Counted from the stretch's first letter, positions 38,530-48,830 are shown. The stretch: DNA of 64,000 nt from Alphaproteobacteria bacterium (GCA_025362975.1 JANYES010000019.1:62001-126000), one strand, 5' to 3'. Program-made: numbers and translations. The notes: generated by a model not told the origin, from the letters alone.

Positions 38530-39063
38530 ATGGCCACCCCCAAAGATAAAAACCTGTCGCTTGCCTTTAACCTCGCCCTCATCGTGTTGGGCATGCTGGC
38601 CCTTGCCTATGCCTCCGTCCCGCTCTACCGCCTGTTCTGTAAAACCACTGGCTACGGCGGCACCACCCAGGAATCCGCGCATGCCCCCGACAAAGTTTTC
38701 GACCGCGTTATCACCGTGCGTTTCAACGCCGATATCGACCCCAACCTGCCGTGGGAGTTCGCCCCCGGCGAACGCGAAGTAAAGCTCAAAGTCGGCGCGC
38801 AGGGGTTCACCCATTTCGTGGCGAAGAACCATTCTAATAAGGCCATCACCGGACGGGCAGTGTATAACGTGGTGCCGTTCGCGGCTGGCTCATATTTCGT
38901 TAAAACGGCGTGCTTTTGCTTCAAACAGCAAACTTTGCAACCGCGTCAGAAGGTTAACATGCCGGTCGCTTTTTACATCGACCCATCCATCATGGACGAC
39001 CCAGAAATGAAAGATGTTTCAACAATTACGTTGTCTTATACGTTTTTTCCGCTAAATATGTAG
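38530..39063 (+). CDS. ctaG: Cytochrome c oxidase assembly protein CtaG (Cox11)
   Basis: Copper chaperone that delivers copper to CuB of subunit I. 177 residues: N-terminal membrane anchor (LAFNLALIVLGMLALAYASVPLY), YRLFCKTTGYGGT, immunoglobulin-like domain with PWEFAPGEREVKLKVG, and the copper-binding CFCF in KTACFCFKQQTL, ending ITLSYTFFP. Canonical length and order. Confidence 0.96.
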   Translation: MATPKDKNLSLAFNLALIVLGMLALAYASVPLYRLFCKTTGYGGTTQESAHAPDKVFDRVITVRFNADIDPNLPWEFAPGEREVKLKVGAQGFTHFVAKNHSNKAITGRAVYNVVPFAAGSYFVKTACFCFKQQTLQPRQKVNMPVAFYIDPSIMDDPEMKDVSTITLSYTFFPLNM

Positions 39064-39099
39064 CTTGATTCAAGGTCTAATCTAGGAGCAGTTCTTTCC

Positions 39100-40056
39100 A
39101 TGTCGAAGCAAACCCACCCGTATCATCTGGTCAACCCAAGCCCGTGGCCCGCGCTCGCGGCGCTGGCGCTTTTCATGTCCACGCTCGGCAGCGCCATGTT
39201 CTTCCACCAGAAATCGGGCGGCGTCATCCTGATGATCGCCGGTATATTCCTCGTGCTCTACACGATGTACGTGTGGTGGCGCGACGTTATCCATGAAGCC
39301 CGTGTCGACCATGCGCACACCCCGGCCGTCAGCCGCGGCCTGCGCGCCGGCATGGCTTTGTTCATCACCTCCGAAGTGCTGTTCTTCATGGCGTTCTTCT
39401 GGGCCTTCTTCAACTCCTCGCTGCTGCCGAAAACCCCACTCAGCGACGTCTGGGCGATGGGCGATGGCATCTGGCCGCCCAAAGGCATCAAAGCCTTCGA
39501 CCCGTTCCACCTGCCCTTCCTCAACACCTTGATTCTGCTGTTGTCGGGCACCACCGTTACGTGGGCGCATTACTGCATCGTGACCAATAACCGCCGCGAC
39601 ACCATCCGCGCCCTGTGGTTCACGGTGATCCTCGGCATGCTGTTCACCTGCTGCCAGGCGTATGAATACTCCCACGCTACTTTCGGCTTCAAAGACGGCA
39701 TCTACGCCTCCACCTTCTTCATGGCCACCGGTTTCCACGGCTTCCACGTGATCGTCGGCACCATCTTCCTCGCCGTCTGCCTCGCGCGCAGCTACATGAA
39801 TCAGTTCGAGCCGAAACAGCATCTGGGCTTCGAATTCGCTGCATGGTACTGGCATTTCGTCGACGTGGTCTGGCTGTTCCTGTTCCTCTTCGTGTACTGC
39901 GATTTCGCGACCATCCTGATGCCGTCCTTCCAGGCGGTGTTCACGGGCACGAATTTGCTGATCGCCTTCGTCCTTGCCATCGTCGTCTTCGGCGCACTTG
40001 CCGTTCGCACGCTGGCCAAAGGCGGCCTCCCCAAAGTCGTCGGCAGCCACCACTAA
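39100..40056 (+). CDS. coxC: Cytochrome c oxidase subunit III
   Basis: Seven-helix core subunit without redox centres. 318 residues: HPYHLVNPSPWPALAALALF, WWRDVIHEARVDHAHTPAVSRGLRAGMALFITSEVLFFMAFFWAFFNSSLLP, GFHGFHVIVGTIFLAVCLARSY and the final WYWHFVDVVWLFLFLFVY. Somewhat longer than usual (about 270-290), owing to a C-terminal extension with an extra hydrophobic segment after residue 270. Confidence 0.97.
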   Translation: MSKQTHPYHLVNPSPWPALAALALFMSTLGSAMFFHQKSGGVILMIAGIFLVLYTMYVWWRDVIHEARVDHAHTPAVSRGLRAGMALFITSEVLFFMAFFWAFFNSSLLPKTPLSDVWAMGDGIWPPKGIKAFDPFHLPFLNTLILLLSGTTVTWAHYCIVTNNRRDTIRALWFTVILGMLFTCCQAYEYSHATFGFKDGIYASTFFMATGFHGFHVIVGTIFLAVCLARSYMNQFEPKQHLGFEFAAWYWHFVDVVWLFLFLFVYCDFATILMPSFQAVFTGTNLLIAFVLAIVVFGALAVRTLAKGGLPKVVGSHH

Positions 40057-40071
40057 TGAAACCACGCAAAA

Positions 40072-40110
40072 ATCCCCGGGTGCGCTGCCGCGTGTCCGGG
40101 GATTTTTTTT
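40072..40110 (+). terminator. Rho-independent terminator after coxC
   Basis: ATCCCCGG (40072-40079) pairs with CCGGGGAT (40096-40103) around a 16-base loop, followed by a run of eight T (40103-40110). Confidence 0.85.
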
Positions 40111-40127
40111 GCTTGGAAGTAGCGTGA

Positions 40128-40520
40128 ATGACGATGCCGTCTGAACCACTTCCTTCCATGTCCTCCATCGTCCTGCTGGGCAAATGCCCGGCCTGCGGCA
40201 AGGGCAAACTGTTCCGCAATTTCTTAGAGATCGCCGATTATTGCCATGCCTGCGGAGTGTCCTTAAAAGGCCACGAGATCGGCGACGGCCCGGCGTTCCT
40301 CGGCGTACTGCTGGTCGGCGCGCTGACGGCCATCGGCGCGGCCATTGTAGAAATCAAGCTGTCCCCGCCGTTCTGGGTGCATGCAGTGATCTGGATTCCA
40401 TTTATTATTGTGGGGTCTTTGGTAAGCCTGCGTGTGCTGAAGGCGCTGATGATCGCCGCGCAGTACCGCTACCGCAAGAATGATTTCGAAGTGAGTTCTA
40501 AGGAAAATGAGGGGAAATGA
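40128..40520 (+). CDS. DUF983 family membrane protein
   Basis: 130 residues with a zinc-ribbon-like N-terminus (LLGKCPACGKGKLF, then YCHACGVSL) and two membrane helices (AFLGVLLVGALTAIGAAIVEI and FWVHAVIWIPFIIVGSLVSLRVL). DUF983 genes commonly follow coxC in alphaproteobacteria and are presumed to help oxidase assembly; the function is not established. The SURF1 gene that often follows is not here. Confidence 0.9.
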   Translation: MTMPSEPLPSMSSIVLLGKCPACGKGKLFRNFLEIADYCHACGVSLKGHEIGDGPAFLGVLLVGALTAIGAAIVEIKLSPPFWVHAVIWIPFIIVGSLVSLRVLKALMIAAQYRYRKNDFEVSSKENEGK

Positions 40521-40529
40521 ACACCGCCT

Positions 40530-40560
40530 GAAGATGTTTTGCTTGGGGCAAAACATCTTC
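40530..40560. terminator. Perfect 12-base inverted repeat between convergent genes
   Basis: GAAGATGTTTTG (40530-40541), loop CTTGGGG, CAAAACATCTTC (40549-40560); outer bases CGCC and GGCG can extend it. It lies between the ends of the DUF983 gene (+) and the 100-residue gene (-), so a bidirectional transcription or mRNA-end structure is likely, although neither side has a T-run. Confidence 0.5.
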
Positions 40561-40579
40561 GGGGCGAAGTTAGCGGTTG

Positions 40580-40882
40580 TTAGTCAGCCAGGCCATCTTC
40601 GTCATGATTGTGTTTCTCTTCCTGGAGATACAAATCATCAAGCGAATCACTCAACGAGTCATTGATCGCCTGATTCTTCTGACGAAGAACAGGCTCGATT
40701 TCATGGTCGATGAGCGAAGCCAGTTGGCTTTCGGGAAGATTGGAAATCTTCCATGCGTCGAGCTTATGATTGAGACCGCTGCCAGTGCAGAGCACTTGCA
40801 GTTTCCCCAACGCCTTGGCGCTAGAGATGATCCCTTTACGAAGATCGAACGCGACAGCAACAACCTTTTGAACGTTGAACAT
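40580..40882 (-). CDS. Unknown 100-residue protein
   Basis: Start at 40882 with GGGAG-x5 ribosome site. MFNVQKVVAVAFDLRKGIIS then a helical, acidic C-terminus (ESQLASLIDHEIEPVLRQKNQ, SLSDSLDDLYLQEEKHNHDEDG). No family recognised; no signal peptide or membrane span. Monocistronic, lower in GC than its neighbours. The 290 bases upstream are AT-rich and probably contain its promoter. Confidence 0.6.
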   Translation of the reverse strand: MFNVQKVVAVAFDLRKGIISSAKALGKLQVLCTGSGLNHKLDAWKISNLPESQLASLIDHEIEPVLRQKNQAINDSLSDSLDDLYLQEEKHNHDEDGLAD

Positions 40883-41173
40883 TCCGGACTCCCATAAAAT
40901 AGGAGTTACTCACCGATGCAGGCTTCAACTACCAAAGTCGAAACATACCGCACCTTGAGGTGTCTTCTGAGTAGGTATTCCCTACAAAGTCCATTAATCG
41001 ATGATGTGAATCAAAGATGAAGGAGAAGATAAATGCAGTATAACATAAGAGAAAAAATAGTAAAGATAAATTAATACTTACTGGTATGATTTAATACCCG
41101 CAAGTATGATAAATCCTTGGTTTCAGGGAATAACACGAGCGTGACTATCTGCGCTAGGTTGGGGAAGCGTTTA
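40883..41173. other. AT-rich intergenic region with two tiny ORFs
   Basis: Two very short plus-strand ORFs have credible ribosome sites: ATG 40917 after AGGAGTTACTCACCG (34 codons, MQASTTKVETYRTLRCLLSR and on), and ATG near 41034 after AAGGAGAAGATAA (13 codons). Neither resembles a known peptide. No terminator or promoter can be fixed with confidence. Confidence 0.3.
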
Positions 41174-41614
41174 CTAGCACCCGTCGGGCACGAACAACGG
41201 CAGGCCCTCTTGCTGGATAGGCTCCAGCTTTTCGACCATGCGACCGGCCATTGCAGGATCGCCGCCAATCAATGCGCCGAGATAGGATTTAAACAGCTCG
41301 ATGCCAAGCGCCGCTTCCCGGTCGTCGGCCTTTTCCATCAGTGAATCCTGCACCGTTTGCCACGAGGTCAAATACTCGATCTGCACGGCAAGCGGCTGGG
41401 CGATAAAATCCTGATCCTCCGGATAAAGCGTCGCGTAGCCCGATTGAGCCAAGCAGATGCCATAGCCCACGGCGGCACGCAGATGCGGCTCTTCGGTTTC
41501 TAAGCGCTGGATGACCGCTTCAAACTCCGCCTCATGGTTGGGCGAGCTGAACACGCTCTGCTCCCAGCTGGTTGGTTCGGCCGGTTTTGAAAAAAGCCTG
41601 CCGAACCATCCCAC
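41174..41614 (-). CDS. Unknown 146-residue protein coupled to maeB
   Basis: GTG start at 41614 abuts the maeB stop (TAA GTG), so it is translated by coupling. MGWFGRLFSKPAEPTSWEQSVFSSPNHEAEFEAVIQRL followed by mostly helical acidic sequence with Tyr/Trp (YGICLAQSGYATLYPEDQDF, QIEYLTSWQTVQDSL). No signal peptide. The alternating helix pattern is reminiscent of TPR-like helical repeats but no repeat consensus is visible. Probably co-regulated with malic enzyme. Confidence 0.65.
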   Translation of the reverse strand: MGWFGRLFSKPAEPTSWEQSVFSSPNHEAEFEAVIQRLETEEPHLRAAVGYGICLAQSGYATLYPEDQDFIAQPLAVQIEYLTSWQTVQDSLMEKADDREAALGIELFKSYLGALIGGDPAMAGRMVEKLEPIQQEGLPLFVPDGC

Positions 41615-43942
41615 TTAAGCGTTACCTTTGGCCTTTTTATTCGGCTTCGGATTGATCTTGGCGACTTTGGTTTCCTGCTCGGTGATCGCTTCCAGTGCCG
41701 CAACCGCCGCGAGGTTCATGATTTCCGAAATCGTCGCCGTCATCTGCACAATCTGCGCCGGGCGCTGTAAGCCGATAGTGACCGGGCCGATGGTGACCCC
41801 GTCGCCCATTTCCTGAAGCAGATGCGAGGCGATATGTGCTGAATGCAGCGCAGGCATCACAAGCACGTTGGCCGGGGCAGAGAGGCGGCAGAACGGATAG
41901 AGGCTCATCATTTCCTTGTTGAGCGCCACACCAGCCGACATTTCACCGTCATACTCGAAATCCACTTTCATACTGTCGAGCACGTGCACCGCATCGCGGA
42001 TACGGGCGGATTTTTCGCGCATCGGGTTGCCGAATGTCGAATACGATAGCAGCGCCACGCGCGGCTCATGGCCCATTTTACGGGCGACTTCGGCGGTCTT
42101 CACCGAAATATGCGCAAGCTGTTCGGCGTCAGGCAGTTCCTGCACCGTGGTATCGGCGAAGAACAGCGTTTTACCTTTGGCCACGATGATCGAAATACCG
42201 AAGAGGAACTCGTCCACCTTGGTGTCGATCACGCGGGTGATGTTTTCCAAACTGACGGTGTAGTTGCGGGTGATACCGGTGATCAGCGCGTCACCGTGGC
42301 CGAGGGCCAGCATGCACGAAGCGAAGATGTTACGGTCGTTCTTCACCATGCGCGCCACGTCGCGGTAGAGATAGCCCTGACGGCTGAGGCGCGGGAAGAG
42401 CAGGTCGATATATTCGTCGACATGCGGCGATACCGCAGCGCTTGCGATTTCGATATTTTCGAAATCGGCCACGCCCATTTTCTTCATCAGCGACTGGACA
42501 CGCTCGACACGGCCGACGAGGATCGGTGCGCCATAGCCATTGTCGCGCCACTGGACGGCGGCGCGGATGATCTTTTCTTCTTCGCCTTCGGCAAAGATCA
42601 TGCGCTGCGGATTAGAGCGAACTTTGTCGAAAATGTGCTGCATCGAGTTGGCGGTCGGGTCGCGGCGCGCTTCGAGTTCTTTTTTGTACGCAGCGATATC
42701 GATGATCGGCTTGCGAGCAACGCCGGTGCGCATAGCGGCACGCGCTACAGCCACGGGAACGGTGGTCATCAAGCGCGGATCGAACGGAGAGGGAATGATG
42801 TATTCCGGGCCGTATTCCATCTTGCGGCCTGAATAGGCGGCCGAGACTTCTTCCGGCACTTCTTCACGCGCAAGCGCTGCAATCGCTTCAGCCGCGGCGA
42901 CTTTCATTTCTTCATTGATCTGCGAGGCGCGGCAATCGAGCGCGCCTCGGAAGATATACGGGAAGCCCATCACGTTGTTGACCTGGTTCGAATAATCCGA
43001 ACGCCCCGTGGCGATAATGGCGTCGGGGCGAACCGAGCGCGCGTCTTCAGGTTTGATTTCCGGGTCGGGATTCGCCATTGCGAAGATCACCGGGTTTTTG
43101 TTCATGGATTTGACCATGTCCTTAGTGACCGCGTCTTTGGAAGCGAGGCCTAAGAATACGTCGGCCCCTTCCATCGCTTCAGCCAGCGTGCGCTTGTCGG
43201 TTTTCACCGCGTGGGCGGATTTCCACTGGTTCATGCCTTCGGTGCGGCCTTCGTAGATCACGCCGGTTTTATCGACGAGGAAGGCGTTTTCGTTTTTGAT
43301 GCCCATGCGCTTGATGAGTTCCAAGCAGGCTATACCGGCGGAACCGGCGCCGAGCACCACGACTTTCATGTCCTTAAAGTTACGGCCGGTCAGATGCGCG
43401 GCGTTGATAAGGCCGGCAGCGCAGATGATGGCGGTGCCGTGCTGGTCGTCATGGAAGACAGGAATATCCATGAGTTCGCGCAGGCGCTGTTCGATGATGA
43501 AACATTCCGGAGCCGCAATGTCTTCGAGGTTGATGCCGCCCCAGCTCGGCCCGAGCAGCTTCACGCAATTGACGAATTCGTCCACGTCGGTGGTGTCGAC
43601 TTCGATGTCGATGGAATCGATATCGGCGAAACGTTTGAAGAGAATGGCTTTGCCTTCCATTACGGGCTTCGACGCAAGTGCGCCGAGATTACCGAGGCCG
43701 AGCACGGCCGTGCCGTTGGAAATCACCGCGACGAAATTGCCTTTTGCCGTGTAATCATAGGCTTTGGACGGGTCTTTATTGATCTCGATGCAAGGAACCG
43801 CGACGCCGGGAGAATAACCGAGTGACAGGTCGCGCTGGGTCATCAGCGGTTTGGTCGGCAGGATCGACAGCTTGCCCGGTTTGCCTTCGGAATGATAGGC
43901 GAGAGCTTCTGCGTCTGTGATCGGTTCTTTCTCTTTGGTCAT
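41615..43942 (-). CDS. maeB: NADP-dependent malic enzyme with phosphotransacetylase-like domain (MaeB)
   Basis: Oxidative decarboxylation of malate to pyruvate, giving NADPH. 775 residues: malic domain (YHSEGKPGKLSILPTKPLMTQRDLSLGYSPGVAVPC; IEVDTTDVDEFVNCVKLLGPSWGGINLEDIAAPECF; IPVFHDDQHGTAII), NAD-binding region (VVLGAGSAGIACLEL; MANPDPEIKPEDA; YSNQVNNVMGFPYIFRGALD), then from about residue 430 a PTA-like domain that lacks acetyltransferase activity in characterised relatives and senses acetyl-CoA. The region 43943-44123 upstream shows no clear feature. Confidence 0.97.
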   Translation of the reverse strand: MTKEKEPITDAEALAYHSEGKPGKLSILPTKPLMTQRDLSLGYSPGVAVPCIEINKDPSKAYDYTAKGNFVAVISNGTAVLGLGNLGALASKPVMEGKAILFKRFADIDSIDIEVDTTDVDEFVNCVKLLGPSWGGINLEDIAAPECFIIEQRLRELMDIPVFHDDQHGTAIICAAGLINAAHLTGRNFKDMKVVVLGAGSAGIACLELIKRMGIKNENAFLVDKTGVIYEGRTEGMNQWKSAHAVKTDKRTLAEAMEGADVFLGLASKDAVTKDMVKSMNKNPVIFAMANPDPEIKPEDARSVRPDAIIATGRSDYSNQVNNVMGFPYIFRGALDCRASQINEEMKVAAAEAIAALAREEVPEEVSAAYSGRKMEYGPEYIIPSPFDPRLMTTVPVAVARAAMRTGVARKPIIDIAAYKKELEARRDPTANSMQHIFDKVRSNPQRMIFAEGEEEKIIRAAVQWRDNGYGAPILVGRVERVQSLMKKMGVADFENIEIASAAVSPHVDEYIDLLFPRLSRQGYLYRDVARMVKNDRNIFASCMLALGHGDALITGITRNYTVSLENITRVIDTKVDEFLFGISIIVAKGKTLFFADTTVQELPDAEQLAHISVKTAEVARKMGHEPRVALLSYSTFGNPMREKSARIRDAVHVLDSMKVDFEYDGEMSAGVALNKEMMSLYPFCRLSAPANVLVMPALHSAHIASHLLQEMGDGVTIGPVTIGLQRPAQIVQMTATISEIMNLAAVAALEAITEQETKVAKINPKPNKKAKGNA

Positions 43943-44123
43943 GGGTAGGTTCCTGAGTATATGAAATTAATTGGTTTTATGAGCCGTGCGATTGTGCATC
44001 GCAACATAAGTTCATGATTTTCACTGATAAAGCGAGTTTTTCACATAGTGGGGGCGTTAATGCAAGAAAAATCTGCGCCAAAGCGTATGTTTTCTGCGGG
44101 CTGCCGGGGATTGAGAAGCGGGG

Positions 44124-44528
44124 TCAGGCGCGCTGCGCGGCCAGCTGCGTGCGGTAAAAACCACGGTAGTGATTGCGCGCCACGTTGAAACTATAATGCC
44201 CATGCTTGGATTTGGGAATCTTCGAGCACAGATGCTTGATATCGAAATCCGGATAGTAGGTCATGATGGGCGATTTCAACATTTTCTTAAGCACATAACC
44301 CTCTTCGTGCTTATCGAGCTTGCGCTTGATGTTCTTGTCGATCTTCCACAGCTCGCCGATCACCACGTCCTTGTCGTTGCCGGTATGGTACAGCAGCGGA
44401 TACATCTCATTGGGCGCCAGATACAGCACATAGCCTTTAATTTTCTTTTTGCGAAGGAAAACGGCCCCAACCATATGCTCGTGTAAAACACCTCCTTTTT
44501 TTAAGGTACCGTAAGCAAAAACTTTCAC
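44124..44528 (-). CDS. Gamma-glutamylcyclotransferase-like (AIG2/GGCT) protein
   Basis: 134 residues from the GTG at 44528, chosen because GGAG lies seven bases upstream and it gives MKVFAYGTLKKGG, the family start. YGTLKKG forms the substrate loop; the catalytic-type glutamate is in VVIGELWKID, followed by LDKHEEGYVLKKM. Such enzymes release 5-oxoproline from gamma-glutamyl compounds, or cleave related isopeptides; the substrate cannot be told. The C-terminal 40 residues (HGHYSFNVARNHYRGFYRTQ) are basic and unusual for the family. Confidence 0.8.
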   Translation of the reverse strand: MKVFAYGTLKKGGVLHEHMVGAVFLRKKKIKGYVLYLAPNEMYPLLYHTGNDKDVVIGELWKIDKNIKRKLDKHEEGYVLKKMLKSPIMTYYPDFDIKHLCSKIPKSKHGHYSFNVARNHYRGFYRTQLAAQRA

Positions 44529-44558
44529 AATCAAACTCCGTAAGGTTAAAAATTCCGA

Positions 44559-45797
44559 TCAGCGCATCAGCGCGTCGGGCGTGGTAGCGGCAAAATCCAT
44601 TGCATTGCGGGCGACTTCGGGAATTTTCGCGGCATGCGGGCGAACCTTCGCGGCGAATGATTTCTGAGGGTCTTCAGCGGGCGCATGTTCATGGACCGCC
44701 GGAACCGGCAAGCCTTCCATCGCGTTGCGCACGGTCTGGCCGCGTTTTACACCGGCGATTACGGTTTTGATTTCGCTCATATCCTGCGATTTATTGGCGA
44801 TTTCGACCAGTTCAAGCGCTTCAGGATACTGGTCCAGCAGGCCGAAGCCAATGAGGAAATTGAATTTGCCCAGCGTGAAATCCGCGTGCTCTTTTTTCTC
44901 GGTGTTGTGATAGGTCTGGTTCATCAGTTCGGCGATGCGCGAGGCGAGCTTCATCTGCTCGTCGGCCTCAGGTTTATTCAGCAGCGGCCATTTATAATTA
45001 TTATCCAGATGGTGGCGCTGGAGCAGCATCAACGCTTCGATATCGGCGGTGGCAATGACTTTGCTGGTGTTGGTGTCGCTGTGGTTCAGCGCATCGGCAA
45101 CGAGGCTCTGCTCGGCTTCAAAGAAGGATTGCTTGCGGATAAACCCGTCCATCGACAGATACGTACCCACCATACCCACGCCCGCGTTGGCGTTGGCGGC
45201 GAATTTCGGCATGCTGCCAGCTTTGGCCCAGGCACGCAAACGATGCCACGGCAGGAAGAACGACGCACCCGCCGCCATGCGAATCGCCGTGCGCTTGATA
45301 AACGCGTCGCGCGTCACGGCCAGCGCGGCGTTGTCACTTTTCATCAGGTCGCGTGTGGTGACGTCTTCGGGCTTTTTGTTCAGCTCATAGCCCACCGCTT
45401 CGGCGTACACCGTGTGGATGTCGCTGTATGTTTTTTTGCTGTAATATGAAATGACACCAAGCACCACGCTGCCCATACCGAGTGCGGCGATATTGCGCGA
45501 CACGTAGCGCCCGAAGGTAGGCTCTTTCCACGCCTTGAATTCGGGTTTCAGCGCGGGATTCGGTTTTTGCAGGACGTTAAACGGGTTGATTTCTTCCAGC
45601 GCCTGCCACATGTAGCGCGTGGTCAGCATCGGAATCATCAGCTGTAAAAACGGCGAGTTATAGCGCGCAAACTTGCCTTCGATCGGCAAAGTCTGCGGCG
45701 CGGGTGCCGTTTCTACTTTTTTATTGGCTTCGATCTGCGTCATGCATTTCGTATATGTCTTTGCTAAGCGGTGTGAATATTTCCGCGACTCTATCAT
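44559..45797 (-). CDS. Unknown 412-residue protein, possibly membrane-associated
   Basis: No family recognised. Start taken at 45797 (MIESRKYSHRLAKTY) because AAAGGTGG lies five bases upstream; 45743 (MTQIEANKKVE) is an alternative. One likely membrane segment (YVSRNIAALGMGSVVLGVISYY) near residue 130 and a weaker one (FLPWHRLRAWA region); the rest is helical and soluble. The C-terminus ends NAMDFAATTPDALMR, which closely resembles DSMNFAAATPD near the end of the 1142-residue protein at 54666. Lineage-specific by appearance. Confidence 0.7.
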   Translation of the reverse strand: MIESRKYSHRLAKTYTKCMTQIEANKKVETAPAPQTLPIEGKFARYNSPFLQLMIPMLTTRYMWQALEEINPFNVLQKPNPALKPEFKAWKEPTFGRYVSRNIAALGMGSVVLGVISYYSKKTYSDIHTVYAEAVGYELNKKPEDVTTRDLMKSDNAALAVTRDAFIKRTAIRMAAGASFFLPWHRLRAWAKAGSMPKFAANANAGVGMVGTYLSMDGFIRKQSFFEAEQSLVADALNHSDTNTSKVIATADIEALMLLQRHHLDNNYKWPLLNKPEADEQMKLASRIAELMNQTYHNTEKKEHADFTLGKFNFLIGFGLLDQYPEALELVEIANKSQDMSEIKTVIAGVKRGQTVRNAMEGLPVPAVHEHAPAEDPQKSFAAKVRPHAAKIPEVARNAMDFAATTPDALMR

Positions 45798-46184
45798 GCC
45801 ACCTTTCGTATCGCGGTTACAGGGACATATTGTGAAGATTGTGTAACAACGGCCAAATAAGCTGGTATTCACATGAAATATAAGACTATTAGTGCCATGC
45901 GTGTGGCGGGCACCCCCTATGCATTGTCACCATTGGTAACTTCCCCGCAAACCCGCACTAATCCTCGGCCACAGAAAGAAATACCCCCCACGGGCATATT
46001 GGGGATTTCATGCCTAAAACAGCCCTGCGCTTGGAGCGTAACATATTGTAATTAATGGATTCACAGATTTACCATAATTAACTCCACCAAGGGTTTTTGC
46101 CCCAAATCCCTAAAAAAATTGGCCGCGGCGCTCCGCCGCCCTTCCTCGTTGCGCTCGTTATCCGACCTGCTATGAATGAGGGCC
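45798..46184. other. Intergenic region between divergent genes
   Basis: 387 bases that must carry promoters for the 412-residue gene (minus) and mutS (plus). A plus-strand frame from 45873 (60 codons) is Pro/Thr-rich and has no ribosome site, so I do not call it. A GC-rich palindromic stretch GGCCGCGGCGCTCCGCCGCCC near 46122-46142 can fold but lacks a T-run. Nothing else seen. Confidence 0.4.
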
Positions 46185-48830
46185 ATGAGCACCCTGACCC
46201 ACGACATAGAGCCCCTGCCGAGCCCCGATTTTTCCGAGGCGACGCCTGCCATGCAGCAATACTTAAAGCTCAAAGCTGCCCATCAGGATTGTATCCTGTT
46301 CTATCGTATGGGAGATTTCTACGAGCTGTTCTTCGAAGACGCCATCCGCGCTTCGCAAATCCTCGATATTGCGCTGACCAAACGCGGCAAATATGCGGGA
46401 CAGGACATTCCACTATGCGGCGTGCCGGTCCACAGCCATGATAGCTACCTTGAAAAGCTCATCCAGACTGGCGTCAAAGTCGCCATTTGCGAGCAGATGG
46501 AAGACCCGGAGGAAGCCAAAAAGCGCGGCTATAAAGCGGTGGTCCATCGCGATGTGGTGCGCATCGTTACCCCCGGCACCATTACGGAAGAATCCTTGCT
46601 GGATGCCCGCCAGTCCAATTATTTAGCCGGACTCGTGCAGGACGGACCGCACTTTGCGCTGGCATGGCTGGAACTATCGACCGGCGAATTCAACGTCACC
46701 GTCGTCGTGCCCAGCAATTTAACCGCCGAGCTGGCGCGCATTTCCCCGCGTGAATTGCTCGTCCCCGAAAGCTTGCAGGCCCTCCCCGCCCTCGAAGACT
46801 GGAAAACCAAACTCGCCCCGCAACCGCTCAGCACCTTCGACATACGCCGCGCCGAGCGCCGCATCAAGGAAAGCTATGGCATCACCTCGCTCGAAGTGTT
46901 TGGCGAATTCACCAATGGCATGACCGCCATCTGCGGCGCGTTGCTCGACTACCTCATGGTCACCCAGAAAAACACCATACCCCGCCTCGACCCGCCGCGC
47001 CAGCAGCGCAGCAGCGACTACATGCTGATCGACGCCGCGAGCGCGCGCAATTTGGAACTGCTGCAAACCCTATCGGGAATGCGCCGTGGCAGCCTGTTTT
47101 CCGTCATCGACGAAACGATTACCTCCGCCGGTGCACGCCGCTTGGCCGGCTGGCTTGCAGCGCCGTCCGCCGATAAAGAAATTATCACCGCCCGCCACGA
47201 CAATGTCGGCCATTTGCTGGAAGCCGAGCATTTGCGAGCCGCTACCCGCTCCATGCTCAAGGAAGCCGGCGACACCGAACGCGCCCTGTCGCGCATATGT
47301 CTGAATCGTGGCGGCCCACGCGACGTGCTTTCCATCGCCGCCGGTTTACAGGCGGCCACCAAAGTGCGCATGCTGATGGAAAAACAGGACACCCCGAAAT
47401 TGCCCGATGGTTTGTGCGACTTACGCAACAAGCTCGGTGGCCACGAATCAATGGTCGCCACCATCCAATCCGCGATCAAGCCCGATTGCGGCATTCTGGC
47501 GCGCGACGGTAATTTCATCCTGCCGGGCTGCTCCGCCGCCCTCGACGAACTCTGCGCACTGCGCGACGCAAGCAAGCGCGTCATCATGCAATTGCAGCAG
47601 AAATACTGCAATGCCACCGGCATCGGAATCTTAAAAATCCGCTACAACAACATGCTCGGCTATTACATCGAAATCACCGTCGCGCATCAAAGCAAAGTCA
47701 CGCAGGATTTCATCCACCGCCAGACGCTGGCCAACAATCTGCGCTACACCACGGTAGAGCTTTCCGAACTCGAACGTAAAATCGGTGAAGCCGCCGACAA
47801 GGCGCTTAAATTAGAGATGGAACTCTTCACAGCGCTTGTGGCCAGCGTTAAAAATGCCCATCAGCAGATCAGCGCCACCGCCCACGCGCTGGCCACGATT
47901 GACGTGTTCGCCGGCCTCGCCGAACTGGCAGCCAACCGCCGCTACGCCCGTCCCAAAGTGGACCATACGTTTGCCTTCGATATCAAGGAAGGCCGCCACC
48001 CAGTAGTCGAAGCGAGCTTAAGCAAATCCAGCGATACGCCCTTCATCGGCAACGATTGCAACCTCGAATCCAACCAACGCCTCTGGCTTCTCACTGGGCC
48101 GAACATGGCCGGTAAATCCACCTTCCTGCGCCAGAACGCGCTCATCGCCGTACTTGCGCAGATGGGGTCGTTCGTGCCCGCCGCGTCGGCCCATATCGGC
48201 ATCGTCGACAAGCTGTTTTCACGCGTGGGTGCCGCCGACGACCTTGCGCGCGGGCGCTCCACCTTCATGGTGGAAATGGTCGAAACCGCCACTATCTTGC
48301 ATCAGGCGGGCCAGCGCTCGCTGGTCATCCTCGACGAAATCGGCCGTGGCACGGCCACATTTGATGGCCTGTCCATCGCATGGGCGGTTATGGAACACCT
48401 CCATAACGCCACGCGCTGCCGGGCGCTATTCGCCACGCATTACCACGAGCTAACCGCACTCACCGACAGCTTAAACGCGCTGTCCTGTCACAGCATGAAA
48501 GTGCAGGAATGGAAGGGCCAGTTGCTATTCCTGCATCAGGTGGTGAACGGCTCGGCGGATAAATCCTACGGTATCCATGTTGCCAAACTCGCAGGGCTTC
48601 CCTCCGGCGTCACCGCGCGCGCCGCTGAAATTCTGCACCAGCTCGAAGCCCAGCAATCGGGCGCGGCCCAAATGCCCGCCTCGCTCCCCCTCTTCTCCTA
48701 CACCCCGACCCCTACGGTCGACCCCAAGCTCGCCGAGCTGGCGCAAGCCGTTAATGCTACCAGCCCCGATAGCCTCACTCCTAAACAGGCGCTTGAAATC
48801 CTTTATAAATTAAAGGAAATGGCCTCCTGA
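46185..48830 (+). CDS. mutS: DNA mismatch repair protein MutS
   Basis: Recognises mismatches and starts repair with MutL. Start at 46185 ([10 protein letters not shown]) with GAGGG upstream; 881 residues. Seen: mismatch-reading wedge [15 protein letters not shown] with F-x-E, core [12 protein letters not shown], Walker [29 protein letters not shown], Walker [27 protein letters not shown], and the C-terminal helix-turn-helix dimer region. Full length. Confidence 0.97.
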   Translation: MSTLTHDIEPLPSPDFSEATPAMQQYLKLKAAHQDCILFYRMGDFYELFFEDAIRASQILDIALTKRGKYAGQDIPLCGVPVHSHDSYLEKLIQTGVKVAICEQMEDPEEAKKRGYKAVVHRDVVRIVTPGTITEESLLDARQSNYLAGLVQDGPHFALAWLELSTGEFNVTVVVPSNLTAELARISPRELLVPESLQALPALEDWKTKLAPQPLSTFDIRRAERRIKESYGITSLEVFGEFTNGMTAICGALLDYLMVTQKNTIPRLDPPRQQRSSDYMLIDAASARNLELLQTLSGMRRGSLFSVIDETITSAGARRLAGWLAAPSADKEIITARHDNVGHLLEAEHLRAATRSMLKEAGDTERALSRICLNRGGPRDVLSIAAGLQAATKVRMLMEKQDTPKLPDGLCDLRNKLGGHESMVATIQSAIKPDCGILARDGNFILPGCSAALDELCALRDASKRVIMQLQQKYCNATGIGILKIRYNNMLGYYIEITVAHQSKVTQDFIHRQTLANNLRYTTVELSELERKIGEAADKALKLEMELFTALVASVKNAHQQISATAHALATIDVFAGLAELAANRRYARPKVDHTFAFDIKEGRHPVVEASLSKSSDTPFIGNDCNLESNQRLWLLTGPNMAGKSTFLRQNALIAVLAQMGSFVPAASAHIGIVDKLFSRVGAADDLARGRSTFMVEMVETATILHQAGQRSLVILDEIGRGTATFDGLSIAWAVMEHLHNATRCRALFATHYHELTALTDSLNALSCHSMKVQEWKGQLLFLHQVVNGSADKSYGIHVAKLAGLPSGVTARAAEILHQLEAQQSGAAQMPASLPLFSYTPTPTVDPKLAELAQAVNATSPDSLTPKQALEILYKLKEMAS

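Noticed and set aside
46061..46273. 70-codon minus-strand ORF at the mutS start
   Set aside because: Overlaps the mutS N-terminus, has no ribosome site and no protein-like pattern.
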